Shown here piece by piece: positions 1-8,900 of a DNA stretch of 58,518 nt. The notes below the pieces were generated by a model. It ran no database searches. It saw nothing but the letters and a program-made list of their open reading frames with translations, and was not told the origin of the DNA. How positions within the stretch are numbered: the first letter of the stretch is position 1; each line of letters starts with the position of its first letter. This DNA comes from Pseudomonadota bacterium (GTDB taxonomy: Bacteria > CALINM01), in assembly GCA_026418415.1 (NCBI GenBank), contig JAOABK010000004.1:1-58518 (forward strand), given 5' to 3'. Made by a program: the position numbers and the translations under genes.

Positions 1-762
1 ATCTCTACCAGTCTGCCTTGATATATTATGATAACCAAGAGAGAAGCTTAGATTTAAATTATTTTTAAAATCATAGCCTGTTTTAAAAAATAGATTATTT
101 TGATAAAAGGCATTGTTAGGCATTAATCCATCACTTTTAAGTGTACCTGCATAAAGATAATAACCGAATTGGTCTTTTTTACCCGCAAGCTGGATTCTTA
201 AATCGTTGGTCTCATTTTCCCCTATGGAATAGGATATATTGTTCTGGTTTGGTGAATCCTTTGGCTCCTTAGTGATTACATTAATTAACCCGCCAAGAGA
301 AGCACCCCATACATTGGAAGCGGGACCTTTAATAATTTCTATCCTTTCAATATGCTGAACAGGTATGCTTCCCACATCAACTGTATTATCTGAAAGATTA
401 TTTATAGGTATGCCATCAATCATAATCTTAATCTTATTTGGTTGATTACCAAGAAGAACCACAACTGCTGGAAGAGCAATTCCTCCCTGCCTTTGAATAC
501 CAATTCCAATTACCCTTTCTAAAACATCAGCCAAAGTATGTGCATTAAGAGCCCTTATCTCCTCTTTAGAAACCACTGTTACATTTTCTGGAATCTCTGT
601 TATAGGCTTTGGATATCTTGTGGAAGATACGAATAATTCTTTGTCTTCATAAAAAAGCTTTAGTAATTTAAGCTCATCTGTTGATTGGCAAAATCCCAAA
701 GAGTTACATAATATGAAGAAAATGAAAAGAACTACATTAAAATTTTTAAAAGTATATTGCAT
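1..762 (-). CDS. TonB-dependent outer-membrane receptor, N-terminal part (3' end outside window)
   Basis: The minus strand is open from an ATG at 762 to the window edge, 254 codons with no stop. Residues 1-25 form a signal peptide. A TonB-box-like stretch (ELFVSS, about residue 42) follows, then a plug domain: a segment near residues 64-90 (VSKEEIR...DVLERV), MIDGIPIN near 114-121, and the conserved IEIIKGPASNVWGA...GGLINVITK block near 141-165. Repeated aromatic residues after about 170 suit the first barrel strands. Such receptors import large or scarce ligands (siderophores, corrinoids, other metal chelates) across the outer membrane using TonB energy; the ligand here cannot be read. The gene diverges, with a 36-bp gap, from a substrate-binding protein and hybrid kinase, which suggests shared control. 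The real gene probably runs several hundred codons further left. Confidence 0.93.
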   Translation of the reverse strand, partial: MQYTFKNFNVVLFIFFILCNSLGFCQSTDELKLLKLFYEDKELFVSSTRYPKPITEIPENVTVVSKEEIRALNAHTLADVLERVIGIGIQRQGGIALPAVVVLLGNQPNKIKIMIDGIPINNLSDNTVDVGSIPVQHIERIEIIKGPASNVWGASLGGLINVITKEPKDSPNQNNISYSIGENETNDLRIQLAGKKDQFGYYLYAGTLKSDGLMPNNAFYQNNLFFKTGYDFKNNLNLSFSLGYHNISRQTGRD

Positions 763-785
763 AATCAAATGTCTTAGTATATATA
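757..785 (+). promoter_or_regulatory. possible promoter of the substrate-binding protein gene
   Basis: TTGCAT (757-762) and TATATA (780-785) are 17 bp apart; an overlapping TATAAT at 782-787 is an alternative -10. The -35 box would overlap the start codon of the divergent TonB receptor gene, so the two genes must share a very compact control region. Sequence pattern only, in AT-rich DNA where such matches are common. Confidence 0.3.
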
Positions 786-798
786 ATTAACAGATTTT

Positions 799-1701
799 AT
801 GAATTTGTCCAGACCTTTTATGTCATATTTTAAGTTTTTTTTATTTTTTCTCATTTTTTGTGCATTACCTTCCTTTGCGCATTCTGTAGACCTCGTAATT
901 ATTCAAAGCACAATTATTCAGCCCTATGAAAGATTGGTAAAAAGTATTAAAGAAAATTATCCAGATGAATTTAAAAGATTTATTTTGACTGAATATACAG
1001 GAAAAGATCTTATAGGTGACATTAGAGATGCTAATCCATCTATAATAGTTACCATAGGAAGTGACGCACTAAAATTAGCAGAAAAAAATTTTGAAAATTT
1101 ACCTATCATATCTTTGATGATCCCTCAAACTAATACCTTTAAGAAAAATGTAATCAATATACCAATGATACTCGAACTTGAAAGGCAACTAACGATTATT
1201 AATAATTTCATGCCCAAAATTAGAAGCATTGGAATAATTTATAGTGAATCCTTTTTACCACAAATATTGAAAGCTAAGGAGGTAGCAAATATACTTGGTG
1301 TAAATTTAATTACCATTAAAATACACAGCAATAAGGAGGTACCAAAAGCCCTAAATGAATTGAAAAACAGGATTGATGCCTTATGGTTAATACCAGACTT
1401 TGATGTCCTTATCCCTGAGACAACTGAGTTTTTCTACCTCTTTTCCATAGAAAATCAAAAACCCCTTCTTACCTTTTCTTCTAAGTATGTTTATCAGGGA
1501 GCTCTTATGTCAATTGAGACTGATGTGCCTTCAATGGGGAAACTTACTGTATCAATCATTGAACAAATTATTGCTGGTAAAAAACCAACCGCTTCGATGA
1601 TTTCACCAAGACCTTTAGTAACCATAAACGGCAAAATTGCAAAAAAAATGGGAATAATTTTTAATAAACAGGCAATTAAAGAAGCTAAAATTATAGAGTG
1701 A
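799..1701 (+). CDS. ABC-type substrate-binding protein (PF04392-like)
   Basis: A 300-residue exported protein with a signal peptide (hydrophobic core about residues 12-24, cleavage near PSFA-HS). The rest reads as a two-lobed periplasmic binding protein of the ABC_sub_bind type: VDLVIIQS at the mature N-terminus, an SIIVTIGSDAL strand, IRSIGIIYSES, and LWLIPDFDVLIPETTEFF in the second lobe. No permease or ATPase gene is nearby, so it may serve a sensor rather than a transporter. The hybrid kinase starts 7 bp downstream, probably in the same operon, and the TonB receptor diverges upstream. Start choice: ATG 799 or an in-frame ATG at 820; neither has a clear Shine-Dalgarno sequence. The ligand is unknown. 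Confidence 0.8.
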   Translation: MNLSRPFMSYFKFFLFFLIFCALPSFAHSVDLVIIQSTIIQPYERLVKSIKENYPDEFKRFILTEYTGKDLIGDIRDANPSIIVTIGSDALKLAEKNFENLPIISLMIPQTNTFKKNVINIPMILELERQLTIINNFMPKIRSIGIIYSESFLPQILKAKEVANILGVNLITIKIHSNKEVPKALNELKNRIDALWLIPDFDVLIPETTEFFYLFSIENQKPLLTFSSKYVYQGALMSIETDVPSMGKLTVSIIEQIIAGKKPTASMISPRPLVTINGKIAKKMGIIFNKQAIKEAKIIE

Positions 1702-1708
1702 AAAAGAT

Positions 1709-3658
1709 ATGATGAAATTTATTAAAAAAAGTTGGGAAAATCAGTTTAGTTTTAAGCTATTTGTTATTATAACACTTTTGTTTACCCTTTTTTCTGTTTT
1801 AGCAATCGGCATCTTTATAAACCAACAGATAAAAAATATAGAACAAAAATACATTTCTGAAGGAAAACTTTTGACCACAATTCTTGCCAATAATTCACGA
1901 CTTGGCGTGTTTGCAGAAAATGAATTTTTACTTGAAGAACCTATATCAGATATTTTAAAAACTCCAGAAGTAATTTCTGTAACCCTATATTTAGCTAATG
2001 GCAAACCTCTCAAACATTCATCAAAAAAGACAGAAGGATCTACTAAAGTAGAAAAAGATATAGATGTAACTACTATTCCCTTGATAGATAAGCCTATTAA
2101 CAAACGATATTCCTATGAATTCTGGTCACCCATATATACTACCTCTCATGAACTAATTGAACAACTATTTGTTCCCGATTTTTCAGAAAGAATCCCAAAA
2201 AAACAAAAAATAATTGGGTATGTTAAGCTTGAAATTGATAAAACAGGTCTTATTAAAAACATTCAAACATTGTTAATCAAGGGTTTTATTATATACCTTA
2301 TTTTTATAATCTTTTGGGCTATAATTATTTATAAACTGACAAAGAAGATGACATTAAGTTTAAATAATTTAGCCGATAAATTAAGCTTATTTGGAAAAGA
2401 AGGGGTATCTGAATATGTAAAAGTAGAATCAAAGGATGAAATAGGAAAAGTTGCGATGGCTTTTAATAATATGATTGATGCACTAAAGGATAGAGAAAGA
2501 GAAAAACAAGCATTAGAAGCCCAGCTAAGACAATCACAGAAATTGGAAGCCATAGGAACCCTTGCTGGTGGTATAGCCCATGATTTTAACAACGTCCTAA
2601 CCGCAATTATAAACTGTGCAACACTCATAAAAATGTATTCAAAAGATGAACAGATTAATACCTATTCAGATGTTATATTAAGAGCATCAGAAAGAGCCTC
2701 ATCTCTGACAAAAAGCTTACTTGCCTTTAGTAGAAAACAAACAGTTAAACCTCAGGTGGTTGATATAAACGCTGTCATAAAAGACTTTCAAAATATTTTA
2801 AAAAGGCTGATAATGGAAAATGTTACCTTCGAACTTAACTGTTCAGAGCACGAATTGCCTGTTAGTATTGACATAACCCAGCTTGATCAATTGATAGTTA
2901 ATCTTGTAACTAATGCCTGTGATGCAATGCCAGATGGCGGAACATTAACAATAACAACTGAATATAATAGTTCATGTGAAGATTTGCCAACCTGCGAAGT
3001 ACCATGTCCTTGCGCAGTTATAAGAGTTTCAGATACTGGGATTGGCATAGACCCAAAAATTATCGACAAAATATTTGATCCCTTTTTTACTACAAAGGAA
3101 GTTGGCAAAGGAACAGGGCTTGGACTGGCAATGGTGCACGGTATTGTAAAGCAAAATAACGGTAAGATTAAGGTGGATAGTACTCCTGGTGTGGGTACAA
3201 CATTTAGCATATACTTTCCAATATCTAAAAAAGAAGAGCAAATTGATACCAAAAAATCAGAATTTAAATTAGAGGATTTTACCCTTCTCAAAGAAAAAGC
3301 AAATATTCTCTTAGCTGAAGATGACATGGAAGTTAGAACAGTAATTTCTTCTATCTTAAAAGCCACAGGTTATAATGTTTTCATTGCAAAGGATGGAGAA
3401 GAGGCCATAGAAATATATTCAAAAAACAAAGATATAATTAATCTATCAATGCTTGATGTTATGATGCCTAAAAAAAATGGGAAACAAGTAGCTGATTTTA
3501 TAAGGTCGATAGATCCCAATGCAAAAATATTGTTTTTCTCTGGATATACCGCTGATATCCTTGATAATGTTGGATTAGATAGCTCCACAATGATTATATC
3601 AAAACCACTTGATCCAGAGGGGATACTAAAACATATTCAAAATATATTAAAAAGCTAA
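1709..3658 (+). CDS. Membrane hybrid histidine kinase with C-terminal receiver
   Basis: 649 residues. TM helix about 15-37, periplasmic sensor about 38-187 of unrecognised fold, TM helix about 190-211, HAMP about 212-262, HisKA with phospho-acceptor His291 in GGIAHDFNN, HATPase_c (N-box NLVTNACDAM, G1 DTGIGID, F-box FDPFFTTK, G2 GKGTGLGLAM), then a receiver domain (AEDD near 535-538, phospho-acceptor Asp583 in LDVMMP, KP near 625). It probably senses a periplasmic signal, perhaps through the binding protein encoded 7 bp upstream, and passes phosphate to its own receiver; no DNA-binding regulator is adjacent. Oddity: four cysteines (C423, C429, C433, C435) lie between N-box and G1 in the ATPase domain, where related kinases have none. 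Confidence 0.93.
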   Translation: MMKFIKKSWENQFSFKLFVIITLLFTLFSVLAIGIFINQQIKNIEQKYISEGKLLTTILANNSRLGVFAENEFLLEEPISDILKTPEVISVTLYLANGKPLKHSSKKTEGSTKVEKDIDVTTIPLIDKPINKRYSYEFWSPIYTTSHELIEQLFVPDFSERIPKKQKIIGYVKLEIDKTGLIKNIQTLLIKGFIIYLIFIIFWAIIIYKLTKKMTLSLNNLADKLSLFGKEGVSEYVKVESKDEIGKVAMAFNNMIDALKDREREKQALEAQLRQSQKLEAIGTLAGGIAHDFNNVLTAIINCATLIKMYSKDEQINTYSDVILRASERASSLTKSLLAFSRKQTVKPQVVDINAVIKDFQNILKRLIMENVTFELNCSEHELPVSIDITQLDQLIVNLVTNACDAMPDGGTLTITTEYNSSCEDLPTCEVPCPCAVIRVSDTGIGIDPKIIDKIFDPFFTTKEVGKGTGLGLAMVHGIVKQNNGKIKVDSTPGVGTTFSIYFPISKKEEQIDTKKSEFKLEDFTLLKEKANILLAEDDMEVRTVISSILKATGYNVFIAKDGEEAIEIYSKNKDIINLSMLDVMMPKKNGKQVADFIRSIDPNAKILFFSGYTADILDNVGLDSSTMIISKPLDPEGILKHIQNILKS

Positions 3659-3683
3659 TTTGTTTGAAAAAATTATTGACTTT

Positions 3684-3708
3684 AAATTAGATTTATGCTT
3701 TCTAATTT
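3684..3708. other. inverted repeat between kinase gene and folD
   Basis: AAATTAGA (3684-3691) is matched by TCTAATTT (3701-3708) around a 9-nt spacer, just downstream of a TTGACT (3676-3681). It could be an operator over the folD promoter or a weak AT-only terminator for the kinase. There is no T-run after it. Confidence 0.3.
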
Positions 3709-3737
3709 AGAAACAAAATAAAAACTAAGGGGGGAGT

Positions 3738-4592
3738 ATGACAGCAACAATTATCGATGGTAAAGCCTTAGCTGCACAAATCAAAGATGAAGTAAAAGCA
3801 AAGGCTGAAAGCTTCAGGAAAGAGGGAATTATTCCCAAGTTAGCGGTTGTCTTAGTTGGTGACGACCCTGCATCAGTTTTTTATGCAAGAAGTAAGGTCA
3901 AAATGGGTGCAGGCATTGGCATCGACGTGGAATTAATTGAAAAACCCTCTGACACTCCAGAGGGCGAGGTCCTTAAAATTATTGAAGAGCTTAACAACAA
4001 TCCCTATGTTCATGGTATTATGGTTGAACTTCCCTTACCTAAACACATTAACAAAGACAGGGTCATGAGCCATATTCATTATCTGAAAGATGTTGATGCT
4101 GTAACTCCAATGAACAGAGGCTACTTACTAAGCGGAGAAGAAAAGTTAGTTCCCGCAACACCACTTGCCTGTATTGAGATTTTAAAGAGAATGAACATTG
4201 ACATTGTGGGAAAAAGGGTTTGCATTATAGGTAGAGGAGAGACAGTTGGGAAACCCCTTGCAATAATGCTTATTAAAAGACATGCAACAATTACAGTATG
4301 CCACACAAAGACAAAGGACTTGCCATCAGTATCAAAACAAGCAGAAATTGTTATTGCCGCTGCGGGTAAGGCTAATTTGGTAACAGCAGATATGATTGCG
4401 CCAGGTACAGTAGTAATCGATGCTGGAATAAACGAAATTGAGCCAGGCAAATATGTCGGTGATGTAGATTTTGAGGCGGTAAAGGAAATAGCATCTTACA
4501 TTACACCCGTTCCTGGTGGTGTTGGCTCTATGACAACAACTTTGATGATGAACAATGTTTTAACTGCAATAGAATTTCAGAAAAAATCATAA
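3738..4592 (+). CDS. folD: Bifunctional methylenetetrahydrofolate dehydrogenase / methenyltetrahydrofolate cyclohydrolase
   Basis: 284 residues, normal FolD length. It interconverts 5,10-methylene-, 5,10-methenyl- and 10-formyl-tetrahydrofolate in the cytoplasm using NAD(P). Visible motifs: YARSKVKMGAGIG (folate-site Y and K), VHGIMVELPLP, KDVDAVTPMNRG, the Rossmann segment VCIIGRGETVGKPLA, and the C-terminal signature VTPVPGGVGSMT (here ITPVPGGVGSMT). A strong Shine-Dalgarno (AAGGGGGGAG) precedes ATG 3738. fchA follows after 15 bp, so the two form a one-carbon operon that links formiminotetrahydrofolate to the methylene/formyl pool. Confidence 0.97.
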   Translation: MTATIIDGKALAAQIKDEVKAKAESFRKEGIIPKLAVVLVGDDPASVFYARSKVKMGAGIGIDVELIEKPSDTPEGEVLKIIEELNNNPYVHGIMVELPLPKHINKDRVMSHIHYLKDVDAVTPMNRGYLLSGEEKLVPATPLACIEILKRMNIDIVGKRVCIIGRGETVGKPLAIMLIKRHATITVCHTKTKDLPSVSKQAEIVIAAAGKANLVTADMIAPGTVVIDAGINEIEPGKYVGDVDFEAVKEIASYITPVPGGVGSMTTTLMMNNVLTAIEFQKKS

Positions 4593-4607
4593 TTTAAGGG
4601 GGGCGAT

Positions 4608-5237
4608 ATGAGTTTATACGATAAAACTTTAAATGAATATTTAGAAGTTGCTTCTTCAAGTTCACCTACTCCAGGCGGAGGTAGTGTATCAGCAGTAGTT
4701 GCCACCTCTGCAGCAGCAATGGTATGCATGGTAGCAAACTTAACAATAGGTAAAAAGGGCTACGAAGATTGCTGGGATGCTGCAAAAGCCATATTAGAGG
4801 ATGCAAAAAAATGTATTGAAAGCCTAAAGGAATTAACAGCAAAGGATATGGCTGCCTTTGAATCCTATATGGCTGCATTTAGGCTTCCAAAAGATACAGA
4901 GGAACAAAAAAAGGCCCGTAAAGAAGCAATCCAGAAGGAAGCAAAAAATGCAACAATTATACCTCTTTCTATAGCAAAGGTCTGTCATACTATCCTTGTT
5001 CTTGCAGAAAAGCTATCCCATTTTGGTAACAAAGGCGCTATAAGTGATGTTGGCGTTGCTGCATATGTTGCTGATGGCGCTTTGAGAGCTGCAATGTTTT
5101 CTGTCGATATTAACCTCCCAACAATTGAAGATGAAGCATTTGTGAAAGAAGTGGTACAGGAAAGATGCTGTCTTTTTGCAACAGCGGAAGAACTAAAAGA
5201 GAAAACAGTAGTAAAAGTCAGGGAAAGAATGGCTTAA
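4608..5237 (+). CDS. fchA: Formimidoyltetrahydrofolate cyclodeaminase family protein
   Basis: 209 residues, the typical size of free-standing cyclodeaminases (PF04961). The family converts 5-formimidoyl-THF to 5,10-methenyl-THF plus ammonia. Family marks are the N-terminal SSSPTPGGGSVSAVVAT stretch, a helical body with KDMAAFESYM, and NKGAISDVGVAAYVADGAL near residues 143-161. A strong Shine-Dalgarno (AAGGGGGGCGAT) lies just before ATG 4608, and folD ends 15 bp upstream. The product feeds the FolD substrate pool, for example from glycine, purine or histidine breakdown; which route applies cannot be told because no formiminotransferase is in the window. A rho-independent terminator follows directly. 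Confidence 0.93.
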   Translation: MSLYDKTLNEYLEVASSSSPTPGGGSVSAVVATSAAAMVCMVANLTIGKKGYEDCWDAAKAILEDAKKCIESLKELTAKDMAAFESYMAAFRLPKDTEEQKKARKEAIQKEAKNATIIPLSIAKVCHTILVLAEKLSHFGNKGAISDVGVAAYVADGALRAAMFSVDINLPTIEDEAFVKEVVQERCCLFATAEELKEKTVVKVRERMA

Positions 5238-5242
5238 AAACT

Positions 5243-5270
5243 AAAGGGGGCGATTTTCTAAGCCCCCTTT
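5243..5270. terminator. bidirectional rho-independent terminator between fchA and the convergent RNA methyltransferase gene
   Basis: AAAGGGGGC (5243-5251) pairs with GCCCCCTTT (5262-5270) around a 10-nt loop, followed by TTCTTC on the plus strand and preceded by TTTTT-AG on the complementary reading. It ends folD-fchA; the stop codon of the opposite gene (5258-5260) lies inside the loop, so the hairpin serves both directions. Confidence 0.85.
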
Positions 5271-5992
5271 TTCTTCAGATGTTCAATATACCATCTTGTT
5301 TGCTTTAAGATTCCCATTAGAATTCTTAATTCTCTATCGCTAATTTCAAATCTATCATACAAAGACCGCAGGGCTTTCATTATTCTTGCTGGATTTATTT
5401 TATCCAAAAAACCTATTTCTGTATAAACATCTTCCATCATCTTATAAAGCCTTTCCATATTATCTTTGGTTACAACCTTTCTCGCCTTTTTTGGTCTCTC
5501 ATTCTCTAAGCGTTTAAAGATTTCCCACAAAACAATGCCAACGGCATGAGATAAATTTAAAGATGGGTATTCTGGATTTGCAGGAATAGTTAAGGTATAG
5601 GAACACAACGCTAATTCTTCATTTGACAGCCCCCTATCTTCAGGACCAAACAAAATACCCACTTTATTCTTCTCAGAAAGGGATAGAAAATTATCAAAAA
5701 AATCTAAATCAATTAGAGTAGGGGCATCTTTGTGGAACTTGCCGGTGGTTCCAATTACTACTGATAAATCACTAATTGCATCTTTAAGATTTTTATATTT
5801 TTTACCCCCTTTTATGATATCGTAGGCATGAACGGACATTTTCTTTGTCTCAAAGGTCCCTAAAATATCTCTTTTAGAAACAACCCTTAAATTTTTAAAA
5901 GAAAAATTTTTCATAATTCTTGCAATGGAACCTACATTACCTGATCTTTTAGGGTAAAGGAGTATTATGAAAATATTTTCTAAGAGATTCAA
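5258..5992 (-). CDS. SpoU/TrmH-family RNA 2'-O-methyltransferase, TrmJ-like
   Basis: 244 residues with the SPOUT trefoil-knot fold typical of TrmJ, which 2'-O-methylates position 32 in the anticodon loop of certain tRNAs using S-adenosylmethionine. Motif 1 is near the N-terminus (PKRSGNVGSIARIMKNF), motif 2 is VGILFGPEDRGLSNEEL (about 113-129), and motif 3 is PSLNLSHAVGIVLWEI (about 143-158). A C-terminal helical extension (about 175-244) is typical of TrmJ. The likely start is TTG 5992, overlapping the stop of the activase gene (TTGA), so translation is probably coupled. The exact RNA target is inferred from family only. Confidence 0.87.
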   Translation of the reverse strand: MNLLENIFIILLYPKRSGNVGSIARIMKNFSFKNLRVVSKRDILGTFETKKMSVHAYDIIKGGKKYKNLKDAISDLSVVIGTTGKFHKDAPTLIDLDFFDNFLSLSEKNKVGILFGPEDRGLSNEELALCSYTLTIPANPEYPSLNLSHAVGIVLWEIFKRLENERPKKARKVVTKDNMERLYKMMEDVYTEIGFLDKINPARIMKALRSLYDRFEISDRELRILMGILKQTRWYIEHLKKKGA

Positions 5993-8900
5993 CTTTGACC
6001 TCTCAAAATCTCCATATAGGGGACCAATTCTAAGTTTGGATTACCTGTTTTATCATAAAAGAGTGAAATAATCGGCTTGTTGTATACTTTACTAATTTCT
6101 TTAAATAAATAACTTGTTATAGTTCCTGGCATACAAAAGGTAGGAGAAGCATTAACAAGAGCTGATGCCCCCTCTTTCTCGAAAAATAAAATACCCCTTC
6201 CAATGGTTAAAATTGCTTCGCCATAGAACTCAAAGGGTAAGTATCTTTTACCACTCTCAATAACCTCCTCTATTGGAGGCTCAAAAATATCTCTAAAATA
6301 ATCTTTTGCCATTGAATAAAAATGGTGCTCCCTTTTTTTATAATAACTGCCTTTCATTTGAATTTTTAATTTATTTTTTAATTTATCAATACCACTTTTA
6401 TACTTTAATTCATTTTTCTCGATCTCCTGGGTATAGAAAAACCACTCAAGTATTGAGGAAATCATTGCTTCTCCACCTAAAAGCTCTATAGTCCTTATCA
6501 AATTATCATTTAAGAATTCATTGTTTCTCACATAGATTTCGCCAACAATTGCTATTTTAGGTTTTTTCTCTTTAAGGGTTTTTACATTAGCAAGTGACTC
6601 AAACCCTTTAATAAAACTCTTTTCATAATTATTACCATTTTCAATATCTTTCTTAATATTTCTAATAACATCCTCGTATATGTTATCAACCTCTCCCTTT
6701 TCTTTCTCATAGGGCCTGATTTTTAATACCACCTTTCTTAAAATATCGTTGATTAAAACTGCATCGAAAAGTATTTTTTGAAATTTAACTGGAAGTCCAC
6801 CATAAGCATTTTCACCAGAGGGAGAGACAATACTAACATCAAACCCAAGCTCCTTTAAGATAATATTTTGTAATAGTCCATATTGACCAAACCTACATGG
6901 ACCATTTCCTGAAGGCATAAAGTATGAAACCCTCTCTTTTCCATTTCCCTTCTTTAGTCTATAAACTATGGCACCAAGAGTAGAGTGAAAGGGTGAACAT
7001 TCATGCCCAATTGAATATTTTAAACCTTCATTAAAGCTTTCTTGATTTTCCTGCAAAACTTCTGAATCTATCCCATACCTCTTAAAGGCTGAGGCAAAGA
7101 GTTGAGCGCCCTTTACATCCATTGGAGGAACATAGATTTTATTTCCCTCTATCTCTGATGAACTTTCTTTATAAATTATCTCACTTAATTTGCCCTTTTC
7201 CTTTAATTTCATATAATTCTTAAAACTCTCTATAGCGGATTCAATTCTTGTGATATAACCTGTCGCTGAACTATGACCGTCTAACTGCAAGCTCAAAAAG
7301 GGCTTCCTTAAATTTTGCATCTCCCTAAAAAAATAATTGAGAAGAAAGGAATCTGGTCCACAGGAAAAACAACTTAAGTAAACGGGAAAAACATTTTTAT
7401 ATTTTTCAATATATTTTAAGGATGAGAGAATTACCTGTCCATAATTCCAGTAAATATGAGGGAATTTTTTGGCTACAAAATCTCTATCTAATGGCAAAAA
7501 ATCAACTGGAATGGCTTTTATTCCATAATATTCTATTGTATCAATAAAATTGTGATTTAATTTGTTGTTATATAACACATAGGGTCTTCCAAGGACAAGC
7601 ACATATATTTGATTATCCTGAATTTTTTCAAAAAACTCTTTACCCCTTTTGATCTTTTCATCCATATTTTTTCTAACTTTATCCTTTGCTTGCTTTATTG
7701 CTTCTATTACTTCATACTTCTCTATATCAAGTACCCCTTTAAAACTTCTTTTAATTTCCTCTGCCATGTTCTCTAAATTGTCCGATTCTAAAATTTTTGG
7801 ACTTATTAAATTTTTTCCATTAAATAAACTTTTTAAAATTGACGGTGATGACTGAACGTAGGGACATAAATGACATTGGGATACATTACAATTTAATTCA
7901 TTTCTCAAAAAATAGGGCATAAAGATAGGCTTATCTTTAAGATTTGAGATAGTCCCATAAGAAATAACGCAGGGTGCACATATTTCATAATAGGAGTATT
8001 GCCTGCCCACATTGTAGGCATTTCTATCAGGTTTAATGATTATAGGCTTGATTTTCAAGTTCTCTAATAGATTTTTTATAAAGTCTATCTTAATACTGTT
8101 ACCTATTATATCAGGAACATATACAGCCTCTTTATAATTGTCTTTTTCTAACTTTAATAAACTATCTCTAAAAGAAATAAAACCATTAATTCCCCTTTTT
8201 TTGGGTTTTTTGTCTTCATAATCTCTACCACATTTCATTCCCCATGCGACAACATCATTTTCTGTCTTAATTAATGAAAGGGAACAATTATTTTTACATA
8301 AATCACAAATTTCCTTATCAATATCTGTATTTTTATTACAAAAACTTAAACCTATGAAATTAGATGATTTTACTTTGTTTTCCCACAAATATATAGCACA
8401 TCCCATCGCCCCAGTGATATGACAATAGGGAGAAACAATAATCTTCTTACCCAATCTCTGTTCAAATGATGCAATTAGTGCCCTATTCCTGGCAGTTGCA
8501 CCCTGAAAATAAATCTTATCTCCTATAGTTATATTACCAACAACCTTATTTAAATAGTTATCCCTTACAGAATGTAAAACTGCTGAAGCAATCTCGTTTT
8601 TTGGAACTCCTTTTGCAATGAGCAAATCGATATCCTTTTCCATAAAAACTGTACATCTATCTGATATAGGTGGAGAAGGGCTTCCTTCAGCAAGTTCAGC
8701 AAATTTATCTATTGGTATCCCTAACTTTTCTGCCTGCTCCTCAATAAATGAACCTGTTCCTGCTGCACACACGTAATTCATGACAGAATAATAAACAATC
8801 CCATTTTTCAACTGGGTAAATTTAGAATCCTGCCCACCGATCTCAAAAATTGTATCAACTTCAGGGTCAATAAAGGTTGCTGCTTTTGCGTGTGCTGAAA

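Noticed and set aside
2329-3366. Several minus-strand reading frames opposite the hybrid kinase
   Set aside because: No Shine-Dalgarno, low-complexity Ser/Leu-rich translations, and fully antisense to a well-supported gene.
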